Assembly: GCA_021107755.1 (NCBI GenBank)
Contig: JAIOSF010000009.1
Coordinates: 20,078 to 84,077, forward strand
DNA: 64,000 nucleotides
From: Arcobacteraceae bacterium
Lineage (GTDB): Bacteria; Campylobacterota; Campylobacteria; Campylobacterales; Arcobacteraceae
Direction: 5' to 3'
Both the position numbers and the translations under genes were made by a program. Below the pieces are notes generated by a model. It ran no database searches and was not told where the DNA came from. It saw only the letters and a list, made by a program, of their open reading frames with translations. This document shows positions 1 through 8,393 of the stretch, one piece after another; within the stretch, counting starts at the first letter, position 1, and each line of letters starts with the position of its first letter.

Positions 1-366
1 TTTCATAAGCATTTTCACATCTTTGATAATGATTTTTAAAGAATCTCTCATTTGTAGAGCGACACCAGTATCAACCGCATCAGAACTCGTCATACCATAG
101 TGAAACCATCTTGATTCTTCACCTAAAGACTCTGATACACTTGTATTAAAAGCGATTAAATCGTGTTTTGTTACAGCTTCAATCTCTTCAATTCTTTCAA
201 CTGAAAATGTAGCATTTTTAACAATTTTTTTACAATCTTCATCTGGAATAAGACCTATTTTATTCCACGCTTTTACAGCTGCTTTTTCAACCTCAAGCCA
301 TGCTGCATATCTTGCATGTTGAGTCCAATGTTGAGTCATCTCTTCTCTAGCGTATCTTTCTACCAT
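1..366 (-). CDS. purB: Adenylosuccinate lyase, N-terminal part (gene runs off the window)
   Basis: The first 122 codons of a minus-strand gene are present, starting with ATG at 366; the rest lies beyond position 1. The translation begins MVERYAREEMTQHW and continues with TKHDLIAFNTSV and FHYGMTSSDAVDTG, which match the N-terminal domain of PurB, including the TSSD region that helps bind the substrate. PurB is cytoplasmic and catalyses two fumarate-releasing steps, in de novo IMP synthesis and in conversion of IMP to AMP. The catalytic C-terminal signature loop is not in view. The family assignment is secure. Confidence 0.93.
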   Translation of the reverse strand, partial: MVERYAREEMTQHWTQHARYAAWLEVEKAAVKAWNKIGLIPDEDCKKIVKNATFSVERIEEIEAVTKHDLIAFNTSVSESLGEESRWFHYGMTSSDAVDTGVALQMRDSLKIIIKDVKMLMK

Positions 367-499
367 TAACTAATCCTCTTAATCTATTTTTTGTATTTTA
401 TCTAAATTTTACTTTTGAATACTATATATACAATATTGTAATCATTATAAATTCAAATTGGAGTAAAATAGGGTTATTAGATTATTAAAAGGAGTTATT

Positions 500-1360
500 A
501 TGCAAGAATTCATAGAGACATATACAAAAAACAGTACCGATATTGAAAACTTTTTGATAGAAACAATTAGGAATTTAGGACATCTTCAACTGCAAGAACA
601 TAATAAATATGATAAATTATTTAATACTTTTCCCTCATTAGAATTGATCTATATATGTGAAAAAGAAACATTAACACAATGTTCACCAAATATATACAAA
701 GATAAGGTAAGTGATTCTCAAAATGGTATCAATAGAAAATATCTTATGAATAAAATACATTTTAACGAAAATGGAATCTCTGTATCTGCACCTTATATTA
801 GTAGTGCCTCAGGTATGATGTGTGTCACTGTTGCAAAACTAGAAAAAGACAAAATATATTTTCTAGATTTTAAAATGACACTCCTGCTACAAAGATTAGG
901 TCTAGTGGAGATACATAAACAGTTTAATATAGTCAATAAATCTTTTTATTTTCTTATCTCTATGGTGATGATTTTATTATCAGTTTTTACACTTGGATAT
1001 TCATTTTTTGAATTTGTTAATGCGGTTGTTATTAAAGCACATTTCTCTATAGAGGCAATTTTCAAGCCAATTGTTGCTGTAACCTTAGGATTAGCGATAT
1101 TTGATCTTGCCAAAACGGTCTTAGAACAAGAGGTATTTTTCAAAAGTTATTCAAAAAATAGTAAAGCTGAATATAAAGTTCTTACAAAATTTTCAATAAC
1201 TATTATCATCGCACTTTTAATCGAATCACTTATGGTAGTATTTAAAATTGCTCTTGATGATTATTCTCAAATGGTAAACGCTGTGTATCTAATAGGTGGC
1301 GTTTCTTTTTTAATCATTTCACTAGGGATATTTATCTATTTAAGTAAAAAAAGTGAGTAA
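500..1360 (+). CDS. Orphan membrane protein with N-terminal PDC-like sensor region
   Basis: The product is 286 aa. Residues 1-140 are soluble and resemble the small PDC/Cache-like sensor regions annotated on many Campylobacterota proteins (a GISVSAPYISSASG segment followed by FLDFKMTLLLQRLGL). Residues about 148-172, 185-205, 230-250 and 260-281 are hydrophobic, giving roughly four membrane segments. There is no kinase, cyclase, methyl-accepting or HD domain. A clear AAAAGGAG ribosome site precedes the ATG. It stands alone between divergent purB and a response regulator. A sensing or membrane-scaffold role is only inferred, and the exact function is unknown. Confidence 0.7.
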   Translation: MQEFIETYTKNSTDIENFLIETIRNLGHLQLQEHNKYDKLFNTFPSLELIYICEKETLTQCSPNIYKDKVSDSQNGINRKYLMNKIHFNENGISVSAPYISSASGMMCVTVAKLEKDKIYFLDFKMTLLLQRLGLVEIHKQFNIVNKSFYFLISMVMILLSVFTLGYSFFEFVNAVVIKAHFSIEAIFKPIVAVTLGLAIFDLAKTVLEQEVFFKSYSKNSKAEYKVLTKFSITIIIALLIESLMVVFKIALDDYSQMVNAVYLIGGVSFLIISLGIFIYLSKKSE

Positions 1361-1394
1361 GGTAGTAATTTATATATGGAAAGAGACTAAGCAT

Positions 1395-2066
1395 TTATAC
1401 TTTTAAGATATAGCCTTCACCTTTAATAGTTTGTATCTCTAAATCAGGTATTTTTTTTCTTAATCTGAAAAGTAATTGTCTCCTGTTTTCATCATAAGTG
1501 CTATACTCGTGCCATACCACTAAATCTACATATTCATTGGTGACAACTTGATTTTTATTTTGTATTAATATATGTAAAAATTGTTCCTCTTTTTTTGTTA
1601 AGTTTATTGCTTCATTATTTTTGAGTAAAACCTTATTTTGGATATCATAAATATACCCATTGTTAAGTTCAATTGGTTCTAATTTATTATTAAGACCAAA
1701 TCGAAAAGAGGCGAGTTTTACTTCTCGAAGAAGATGTGCATCTAAATATGGTTTTACAATATACCCCGTAAAATTAACGCTAGAAGCATCAGAAAGTGTG
1801 TTGTCATCATGATATGATGTTAAAAATATAACTGGAACATTGAAGTTCTTTTGGATAAGTTTTGCTGTTTCAATTCCGTTGAGTTCACCTTTGATATTGA
1901 TATCTGCAATGATAATATCAACATGATCTTTGAACATCACCTCTAAAGCAGTCTCACTTCTATTTGCTATAGCAACCACATAATATCCAGCCCACTGTAA
2001 AGTTCTTTTCATTTTTTGTGCAGTTAATGTTGTATCTTCTATGATTAATATATTTACCTTTTTCAT
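1395..2066 (-). CDS. OmpR/PhoB-type response regulator, probable master of the adjacent surface regulon
   Basis: The product is 223 aa. An N-terminal receiver domain (residues 1-120) has acidic residues ED at 10-11, phospho-acceptor Asp55 in IIIADINIKG and Lys105 in GYIVKPY. A C-terminal winged helix follows (about 130-223, ending IQTIKGEGYILKV, typical of Trans_reg_C). It is divergent from the histidine kinase starting at 2158, its likely partner. The ATG is only 6 nt after a TAGAAT -10 hexamer, with no ribosome site, so the mRNA is probably leaderless. A 12-bp-spaced TAAC repeat sits just upstream of that hexamer, which suggests autoregulation. The same repeat precedes two neighbouring genes. 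Confidence 0.9.
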   Translation of the reverse strand: MKKVNILIIEDTTLTAQKMKRTLQWAGYYVVAIANRSETALEVMFKDHVDIIIADINIKGELNGIETAKLIQKNFNVPVIFLTSYHDDNTLSDASSVNFTGYIVKPYLDAHLLREVKLASFRFGLNNKLEPIELNNGYIYDIQNKVLLKNNEAINLTKKEEQFLHILIQNKNQVVTNEYVDLVVWHEYSTYDENRRQLLFRLRKKIPDLEIQTIKGEGYILKV

Positions 2067-2086
2067 ACTAGTATTCTATCACTTCT

Positions 2087-2106
2087 GCGTTATATTTACC
2101 GTTATA
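2087..2106 (-). promoter_or_regulatory. Direct-repeat operator 1, promoter of the response regulator gene (divergent with the kinase gene)
   Basis: Read on the minus strand the site is TAACGG-TAAATA-TAACGC, two TAAC half-sites 12 bp apart. The TAACGC half-site ends 8 bp before a -10 hexamer TAGAAT (2078-2073), and transcription would start at about the ATG at 2066. The same arrangement recurs at 4015-4032 and 5309-5326. On the plus strand a second -10 candidate, TAGAAT at 2133-2138, could serve the kinase gene. Tandem repeats covering the -35 position are typical of OmpR-family activators, although the usual spacing is 10-11 bp. Confidence 0.65.
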
Positions 2107-2157
2107 TTGTAAGAATATCACTTTTTTTATGTTAGAATTTAATTAAAAAAGAGTTTT

Positions 2158-4017
2158 ATGCGTTATATCATTATTTTATTAGTTTCTTTATATGTCAACT
2201 TACAAGCAACTATTTTTGTCAATACACAAGATACAATAGAGCTACTCCCCAACTCCAAAATCTATCATGATATAGGCAATCAAGAAACTATAGACACGAT
2301 TTTACAAAATACTCATAAACTCACCTCAAGCAATAAAAATGCCATAGATTATTGTAACTTACAACCAGAGGGAGTATGGATAAAATTTCAGCTTCACAAT
2401 CCAACAAATAAAACTATACAAAAGATTTTAAAAATAGACAATTTCTCTACAGAAAGAATTGATTTATATAAAGTTTCAAATAACAAAGTATTATCAAAAA
2501 AAACAACAGGTATTTATCATCTTGAAAAATTTCATGGTCTTGTTACACTTAATATTCCAATTGATATCAAAGCAAATAGTTATGAGATGTATTATTTGAA
2601 TGTAAAAAATGAAAAACTCTCACTATGGTTCAAGCCAGAGCTTTATGAGCCAAAAGTATTTTATAAAGAAGATACTTTTTGTCAAATTATATGGGCACTT
2701 TTTTTTGGCGGTATTTTTTCTCTTATTTTGTATAATGTTTTTTTATTTATCTTTACAAAAGACAAAATCTATCTCTATTATTTCTTATACTTAATCGCAA
2801 CTTTACTGCAAGGTCAATTCTCAATATACCCAAAACTCTATTTTTTTCCTATGGAAGATATTGAGTTTGTGAAAAAAAGCTTATCTTTTAATGTTTTTTA
2901 TGTCAATGTTTTTGTGACTTTTACAATGACTTTATTTATAAGAAAGTTTTTAGATACTACTCTTTATCCTAAGATTGACTTTAGTTTGAAGTTTCTTATT
3001 TTTATTATTCCTGTGTATTATGTTTTACAACTATTTCATATTTTTACCATTCCACAAGTCGTACTTTTTCAGTTTCTTACTCCTTACTATTTTTTATGGA
3101 TAGGTTTTTATGCTTTATACAAGAAAAACCCTCAAGCAAAATTTTTCTTATTAGGATGGAGTTTTGCTCTTTTAGCATGGTTATCTCTATTTTTTAAATT
3201 TTTAGGACTATTACCTGAACAGTATGTATTTACTTATACCTTTGAAACTCTCATTATGACAGAAGTTATTTTATTTGCTATATTTTTAGCATATCGCATT
3301 AAAACATTAGAAAAGAAAAAAAACAATTTAACAAAATCACTTTTAATACAACAACAAAATGAATCTATGCGCTTAGAAAAAATCGTAAATAAAAGAACCC
3401 AAGAGTTAAACAGCGAATTAAAACAAAATGCACTCTTACTAAAAGAGTTACATCATCGTGTGAAAAACAACATGCAATTTATCACTTCACTGTATGCACT
3501 TAAACTCAATGATAATAACGATGAACTTATTCAAGAAAAACTCCATGATGTGGAGAGAAAAATTCACGCCATGAGTATAGTTCATCAGATGCTTTACAAT
3601 CAAAAAGATATTGTAAATATTGATGCCAAAGAGTATTTTGAAAAAGTTTTACAAAACATAAAAAACAGTTTTGAACTTGAAAATATCACATTTGAACTTG
3701 ATATAAACTCTCTTCTTGACACAGAAGAGGCTATATATTGTGGTCTTATTGTCAATGAACTGGTTACCAATGCTATCAAACATGCTTTTGATTCAAGGGG
3801 AGGAGTTATAAAAATCTCACTCAATAGTGTTGATAATGGGACACTATTAGAAGTTTCAGACAATGGTATTGGGAAAAGTCATAACACAGAAGCAAGCTTT
3901 GGTGAGATGATGATTGAATCACTTGCAACTGACCAGCTAGATGGAAATCTTCAAGTAGTAGTTGATCATGGAACACACATCTCTTTATGGTTTAAAAACA
4001 AAATACAAAAAAAGTAA
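2158..4017 (+). CDS. 7TM-DISM sensor histidine kinase (HisKA_2 type)
   Basis: The product is 619 aa. It has a signal peptide (about 1-18), a periplasmic 7TMR-DISM extracellular domain (about 25-155), and seven hydrophobic segments (about 175-385). A short coiled coil precedes the HisKA_2 dimerisation helix, with ELHHRVKNNMQF placing the phospho-accepting His at about 432-433. A HATPase domain follows (about 515-615) with N-box NELVTNAIKHAF and G-box VSDNGIGKS. DISM kinases are thought to sense carbohydrates or other small ligands outside the cell. It is divergent from the response regulator at 1395-2066. A HisKA_2 kinase facing an OmpR-type regulator is a less common pairing. The ligand is unknown. 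Confidence 0.9.
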   Translation: MRYIIILLVSLYVNLQATIFVNTQDTIELLPNSKIYHDIGNQETIDTILQNTHKLTSSNKNAIDYCNLQPEGVWIKFQLHNPTNKTIQKILKIDNFSTERIDLYKVSNNKVLSKKTTGIYHLEKFHGLVTLNIPIDIKANSYEMYYLNVKNEKLSLWFKPELYEPKVFYKEDTFCQIIWALFFGGIFSLILYNVFLFIFTKDKIYLYYFLYLIATLLQGQFSIYPKLYFFPMEDIEFVKKSLSFNVFYVNVFVTFTMTLFIRKFLDTTLYPKIDFSLKFLIFIIPVYYVLQLFHIFTIPQVVLFQFLTPYYFLWIGFYALYKKNPQAKFFLLGWSFALLAWLSLFFKFLGLLPEQYVFTYTFETLIMTEVILFAIFLAYRIKTLEKKKNNLTKSLLIQQQNESMRLEKIVNKRTQELNSELKQNALLLKELHHRVKNNMQFITSLYALKLNDNNDELIQEKLHDVERKIHAMSIVHQMLYNQKDIVNIDAKEYFEKVLQNIKNSFELENITFELDINSLLDTEEAIYCGLIVNELVTNAIKHAFDSRGGVIKISLNSVDNGTLLEVSDNGIGKSHNTEASFGEMMIESLATDQLDGNLQVVVDHGTHISLWFKNKIQKK

Positions 4018-4046
4018 CGGTAAAAATAACGCAAGCTTAATATAAT
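4015..4046 (+). promoter_or_regulatory. Direct-repeat operator 2 and -10 box, promoter of the HD-GYP gene
   Basis: TAACGG-TAAAAA-TAACGC occupies 4015-4032. After the 8 bp AAGCTTAA comes the -10 hexamer TATAAT at 4041-4046, followed by ACTT. No good -35 hexamer is present; the repeat lies where one would be, as at activator-dependent promoters. The first half-site overlaps the stop codon region of the upstream kinase gene. Spacing and orientation are identical to the sites at 2087-2106 and 5309-5326. Confidence 0.65.
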
Positions 4047-4096
4047 ACTTAAAAATAAAAAAGAGATTCCTCTCTTCTTAATTCAAGGTTCATATT

Positions 4097-5287
4097 ATGA
4101 AACAACTTTTTATGACTGAGATTTGTAATATAAATGTTCAATGCATATATTTTTTGTTAATATTTTTGATTATCATAATTTTACTTCTAATCATTTATTA
4201 TAAAAAGAATTTTAAAAAAATTTTTACTAAAAATACTAAAGAGATTGAATCATTAATTCAATCTTATAGTAAAAATGTTATTGCTTCTAAAACCGACACA
4301 AAAGGTATTATTACTTATACGAGTGAAGCTTTTGAAAAAATCTCTGGTTACACAAAAAAGGAACTCTTAGGAAAACCTCATAGTATCGTCAGACACCCAG
4401 ATATGAGTAAAGAAGACTTTAAAAATATGTGGTCAACTATACAAAAAGGTCATACTTGGCAAGGTGAAGTTAAAAATAAAAAGAAAAATGGGGAGTATTA
4501 TTATGTCAAAGCAACTATCTCTCCTATTTTTAATGAAGAAAATGAAATCATAGGATACAGTGCAATAAGGGAAGATATTACTCAACACAAAAAAATTGAA
4601 GAATTGAACAAACAGTTAGCTACTTATAAAAAACACTTAGAAGATAGAGTTAAAAAAGCAACCTCTCATATTGAAGAATTAATAATAGAAATTGAAGATA
4701 CTCAAAAAGAAGTTATATTTACTATGGGAGCTATAGGAGAAAGAAGAAGTGAAGAGACAGGTTTACATGTAAAAAGGGTGGCTGAATACTCAAAACTTCT
4801 TGCTCTATATTATGGATTAGATGAAAAAGAGGCAGAAATGTTAAGACAAGCCAGTCCAATGCATGATATAGGGAAAGTGGGGATTGCGGATTCTATTTTA
4901 AATAAACCAGGATTTTTTACTCAAAAAGAGCATGCAATAATGCAAGAACATACTACTTTAGGCTATAACATGATTAAGTCATCCAAAAGGCCAATACTTC
5001 AAACTGCTGCCATTGTTGCACATGAACATCACGAAAGATGGGATGGAAGTGGTTACCCAAATGGATTAAAAGGTGAAGGGATTCATATTTATGGAAGAAT
5101 TACAGCTGTTGCTGATGTTTTTGATGCTTTAGGAAGTGATAGAATTTATAAAAAAGCGTGGGAAGATGAAAAAATATTTCAACTCTTTATGGAGGAGAAG
5201 GGAAAGCAATTTGATCCTGTGTTAGTTGATATCTTCTTTGAACATATAGATGAGTTTTTAGATATTCGAAACAAACTCCAAGACTAA
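4097..5287 (+). CDS. Membrane-anchored PAS / HD-GYP cyclic-di-GMP phosphodiesterase
   Basis: The product is 396 aa. One membrane segment (about 12-35) is followed by a PAS domain (about 50-165; the SIVRHPDMSKEDFKNMW stretch resembles Aer-type PAS domains), a short coiled coil (about 175-205) and an HD-GYP domain (about 205-390). The metal and catalytic motifs are intact: HDIGKVGI (H256, D257), the paired HEHHERW, and DGSGYPNG at about 316-323. This predicts hydrolysis of cyclic-di-GMP at the inner membrane, and the Aer-like PAS suggests redox or energy sensing, which is inferred. Its promoter carries the shared TAAC repeat, so it probably belongs to the regulon of the response regulator at 1395-2066. 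Confidence 0.9.
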   Translation: MKQLFMTEICNINVQCIYFLLIFLIIIILLLIIYYKKNFKKIFTKNTKEIESLIQSYSKNVIASKTDTKGIITYTSEAFEKISGYTKKELLGKPHSIVRHPDMSKEDFKNMWSTIQKGHTWQGEVKNKKKNGEYYYVKATISPIFNEENEIIGYSAIREDITQHKKIEELNKQLATYKKHLEDRVKKATSHIEELIIEIEDTQKEVIFTMGAIGERRSEETGLHVKRVAEYSKLLALYYGLDEKEAEMLRQASPMHDIGKVGIADSILNKPGFFTQKEHAIMQEHTTLGYNMIKSSKRPILQTAAIVAHEHHERWDGSGYPNGLKGEGIHIYGRITAVADVFDALGSDRIYKKAWEDEKIFQLFMEEKGKQFDPVLVDIFFEHIDEFLDIRNKLQD

Positions 5288-5308
5288 AATATATGAAAAG
5301 AAAAAATA

Positions 5309-5340
5309 TAACACCAAATATAACGCAAGCTAAATATAAT
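5309..5340 (+). promoter_or_regulatory. Direct-repeat operator 3 and -10 box, promoter of the outer-membrane barrel gene
   Basis: TAACAC-CAAATA-TAACGC occupies 5309-5326, then the 8 bp AAGCTAAA, then TATAAT at 5335-5340 followed by ACTTG. From TAACGC to ACTT it is nearly identical to the promoter at 4015-4046, with one mismatch. Transcription would begin near 5347, which fixes the downstream start codon at 5394 rather than the TTG at 5343. Confidence 0.65.
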
Positions 5341-5393
5341 ACTTGAATAAGACAAAAGAAGAACTTCTCTTCTGTTTATTAAAGGATTATGTT

Positions 5394-6638
5394 ATGAAAT
5401 TAACAAATAAATACTTACTCACTTTGAGTTTTTTCTTTATCCCTTTTTCCATAAGCTTTGGAGAAACTTTAGAGAATAATCTTTATTCTCTTAATTCTAA
5501 AGATAATGGTTCAGAGGTAAGAGTATTTGGTGTGGGGGAAAAAAGCAATGATAAAACCTACTCAGGACTTGGAATTGAGTACAAAGATGACCAAAGCCAA
5601 GCAGGGTTAGAGAATGGAGATGAATATCAAAAACTCTACGGTGTCTATAAATATGCGCTTCCACAAAGTTTTTATATCAAAGGTGGACTTGGGTATTTAA
5701 AAAAAGAGGTACTCTTTGGGGCAGATAATATTGATATTAAGCAATACACACTGGGAACCTCTGTTGGTTGGGGAGATGATAAAAACTACAACATAGAACT
5801 TGGATATGTGGGAAATAAACTGCGTGATGCGTATGAAGCCAATGGTTATACCAACACTGCTTACATTGAAGCTTTGGGTCAATATGAACTTGAATTTACC
5901 AAAGATTGGGGAACTCTTGAAGCCATGCTCACATACCAAAACTCACATGTTTATCATAACAACTATTCAGGTCTGATTGCCCAAGGGGCATATTATCCCA
6001 TAGAAGATATACGAACTTTTGTACAATATAACGATGCTTTACAAACCGATGAAAACGATTATCGCATCACACTGGGAGTAAAATATGCCTTTGCTTCAAA
6101 AACTTGGTCCCCCATATTAACTGCTCAAGCGAATACTTCAAACTCTGTGTCATATGGCATTGTTTATGATGAAGATATTGAAAATGATCCGTTAAGTAAC
6201 CGAGACTTCTTTGAAAGCCAAGTAAGTACTACCACTTTTAAAGCACAAGAGTTGGCTTCCAATGAGTTCAATCAACGATTAAATAAGAGTCTCAATCCTA
6301 GACAAAAACCAAATGTAGAACCAAGTAATTCTGCTCCTACAGGAGAGAGTTTCACCGTCAGTGCAGGATGGACCAAAAGTGTTACTGTAGACTTAAGTTC
6401 ACACATCCATGATGCTGATGGCGACGCACTTACAATAAATATTGTGGGAAAAAGACATATTGGTGGTCTTCCTTACACCATTACTGTGACGAAGTCAGGC
6501 ACCAATGTAACAGTAGCTTACCCTACAAGCGTAGGATTACCTACTTATGAAACTTTTCAGGTTATGTATACCGTCAGTGATGGGGAAAATACAAGTGAAG
6601 TCTATACTATGACAATTGCACATCTAAAATTGTCATAA
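5394..6638 (+). CDS. Secreted outer-membrane beta-barrel protein with C-terminal Ig/cadherin-like domain
   Basis: ATG at 5394 is chosen because AAAGGA lies 8 nt upstream and because the promoter at 5309-5340 would start the transcript after the alternative TTG at 5343. The 414-aa product starts with a signal peptide (MKLTNKYLLTLSFFFIP). Alternating amphipathic strands follow over residues about 25-245, consistent with an outer-membrane barrel. A Pro/Asn-rich linker leads to a terminal domain of about 100 residues with HDADGDALTINIVG, the calcium-binding style motif of bacterial cadherin/Ig-like repeats. No named family is recognised. A surface or adhesion role is inferred from architecture and from its neighbour, the inverse autotransporter. 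Confidence 0.75.
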   Translation: MKLTNKYLLTLSFFFIPFSISFGETLENNLYSLNSKDNGSEVRVFGVGEKSNDKTYSGLGIEYKDDQSQAGLENGDEYQKLYGVYKYALPQSFYIKGGLGYLKKEVLFGADNIDIKQYTLGTSVGWGDDKNYNIELGYVGNKLRDAYEANGYTNTAYIEALGQYELEFTKDWGTLEAMLTYQNSHVYHNNYSGLIAQGAYYPIEDIRTFVQYNDALQTDENDYRITLGVKYAFASKTWSPILTAQANTSNSVSYGIVYDEDIENDPLSNRDFFESQVSTTTFKAQELASNEFNQRLNKSLNPRQKPNVEPSNSAPTGESFTVSAGWTKSVTVDLSSHIHDADGDALTINIVGKRHIGGLPYTITVTKSGTNVTVAYPTSVGLPTYETFQVMYTVSDGENTSEVYTMTIAHLKLS

Positions 6639-6709
6639 GAAGTCGCTGAATTTGTAATTTTTGATATATGACTTGTAGAAATTGGTTTAATAATAAAAAA
6701 GGTTAGATT

Positions 6710-8371
6710 ATGAGTAAAAAAAATATTTTCTTTATATCTTTAATATGGATATTGTTAGTAATAACAAACGCCATAGCACGAGACAAAGAAAAAAAATGGC
6801 AACCATTCTTAGATGTAGAAAGTAAATTGGGAAGTCACCGACACTTAGGGGAAGTAGATGTTTTTATTCCTATTTTACAAAACAAAAATACTCTTTTTTA
6901 TACAGATATTCGTTATAGACTAGATAATCAAGATAGTCGTGAAGGAAACTATGGTTTAGGGATACGACACATCTTGCCAAGTGATTGGATTATTGGTGGT
7001 TACACCTATTATGATAGGCGTAAAACTCCTTACAATAACTATTTCTCTCAAATAACGGCAGGTCTTGAAGCACTCTCAGTTGATTGGGACTTTCGTGCAA
7101 ATGTTTATATTCCTACAGGTAAAAAAAGCTACCTTGAAGAATCACTTAGTAGTGTAAGTTTTACAGGTACTGATATCATGTATGCTCAAGGTGAAGAACG
7201 TGCAATGAAAGGATATGATGCTGAAATTGGCTACAGGTTGCCTATTTTCGATGAAAGTAAAGAGCAACAAATCCGTGTCTATGCAGGTGGTTATCGTTTT
7301 TATGAGAACAATGTTCCATCCATACAAGGGCCAAGAGGTCGTATTGATATAACTTTTGATGATATCTCTTATCTTTGGGAAGGATCAAGGCTCACATTAG
7401 GAGCAGAGATACAAAAAGATGATATAAGAGGGAAACAAAGTTTTGCATCACTTCGTATTCGTATACCTTTTGGAACTAAAAAAAAGAAGAAGAATACTCC
7501 TCACCAAGAACTAACTCCAATCGAAAAGCGTATGACCACGCCTATTATTCGTGATGTGGATATTGTCTCTCAATCAGGTGTTTTTGAAGCGCCTAAAAAA
7601 GTTACTACTGATGCCAATGGAAACCGTATTAAATTTGTAAAAAGCGATTCAACAACAGGTGCAACTTTAACATCAACCATTGAAAGTGCAGGAGAAAACT
7701 CTACGGTTGTTTTAAGTGGGGATTTCAGTGGTGTTGATTCATACACATCACTCAAAGAGGGACAAACTATTATTGGAGGTGGGAGTATAGGTATCACCAC
7801 TCCAGCGGGGAAAAAAGTCTCGGTGCTTGTTCCTAATGCATCCATAACAGGAAAAGGCTCGTATTTCGGAAATGCTAATACCTTCTTTAATATGGCAAAT
7901 AATAGCAGTCTTATAGGTATATCCGCCAACCTCAATCATACTGACCCTGCATCAGGGACGAATATGTTTTATATAAATAATGTTCATAATGTCACTATCA
8001 AAAACAATAACTTCTCTTTGAATGCATCAGATGGTACAAATTTGTACATGACCACCATCATTGATTCAACAAATGTTTATATTGGAAACAATACGATGAA
8101 TATGAACAGTGATGGAGATTTCTCATATTTTATGAGCGTTTTAGGTCGTCAGAATAATAATTTTACTGTTGAGAAGAATGCTTACAATGTTTCAGGAACA
8201 GCCCTTCCCATTAGAACTTTCTATGTTTATAGAACAACCATTGAAAACTTAAAAGGTTCAGGCAATACAACTAATCTGAATGCTGCTCAAATGAGGACTT
8301 GGGATGGAGATTCAAGTATCATCAATGGAAGTATCAGTTTTACCAATGGATTTACTGTAACATTGCCTTAG
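6710..8371 (+). CDS. Inverse autotransporter (intimin/invasin-type barrel) with beta-helix-like passenger
   Basis: The product is 553 aa. A signal peptide (about 1-23) is followed by an inverse autotransporter beta-domain (about 30-255), with the family's typical GNYGLGIRH and GGYTYYDRR segments. A lysine-rich linker comes next (about 256-280). The passenger (about 285-553) is rich in Asn, Ser and Thr and shows parallel beta-helix rungs such as VHNVTIKNNNFSL and STNVYIGNNTMNM. Intimin-type proteins usually carry Ig domains, so a beta-helix passenger is unusual. No LysM domain is seen. It lies 71 bp after the barrel gene, on the same strand and without an obvious terminator between them, so cotranscription is likely. 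Adhesion or glycan binding is inferred. Confidence 0.82.
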   Translation: MSKKNIFFISLIWILLVITNAIARDKEKKWQPFLDVESKLGSHRHLGEVDVFIPILQNKNTLFYTDIRYRLDNQDSREGNYGLGIRHILPSDWIIGGYTYYDRRKTPYNNYFSQITAGLEALSVDWDFRANVYIPTGKKSYLEESLSSVSFTGTDIMYAQGEERAMKGYDAEIGYRLPIFDESKEQQIRVYAGGYRFYENNVPSIQGPRGRIDITFDDISYLWEGSRLTLGAEIQKDDIRGKQSFASLRIRIPFGTKKKKKNTPHQELTPIEKRMTTPIIRDVDIVSQSGVFEAPKKVTTDANGNRIKFVKSDSTTGATLTSTIESAGENSTVVLSGDFSGVDSYTSLKEGQTIIGGGSIGITTPAGKKVSVLVPNASITGKGSYFGNANTFFNMANNSSLIGISANLNHTDPASGTNMFYINNVHNVTIKNNNFSLNASDGTNLYMTTIIDSTNVYIGNNTMNMNSDGDFSYFMSVLGRQNNNFTVEKNAYNVSGTALPIRTFYVYRTTIENLKGSGNTTNLNAAQMRTWDGDSSIINGSISFTNGFTVTLP

Positions 8372-8393
8372 TTATATTTTTAGAGATAATCCT

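Noticed and set aside
5343..5393. TTG start 17 codons before the barrel gene
   Set aside because: It precedes the predicted transcription start and would put charged residues before the signal peptide; ATG 5394 has a proper ribosome site.
7570..7935. Minus-strand open frame of 121 codons inside the autotransporter gene
   Set aside because: No ribosome site and low-complexity hydrophobic translation; it is the antisense shadow of the beta-helix passenger.
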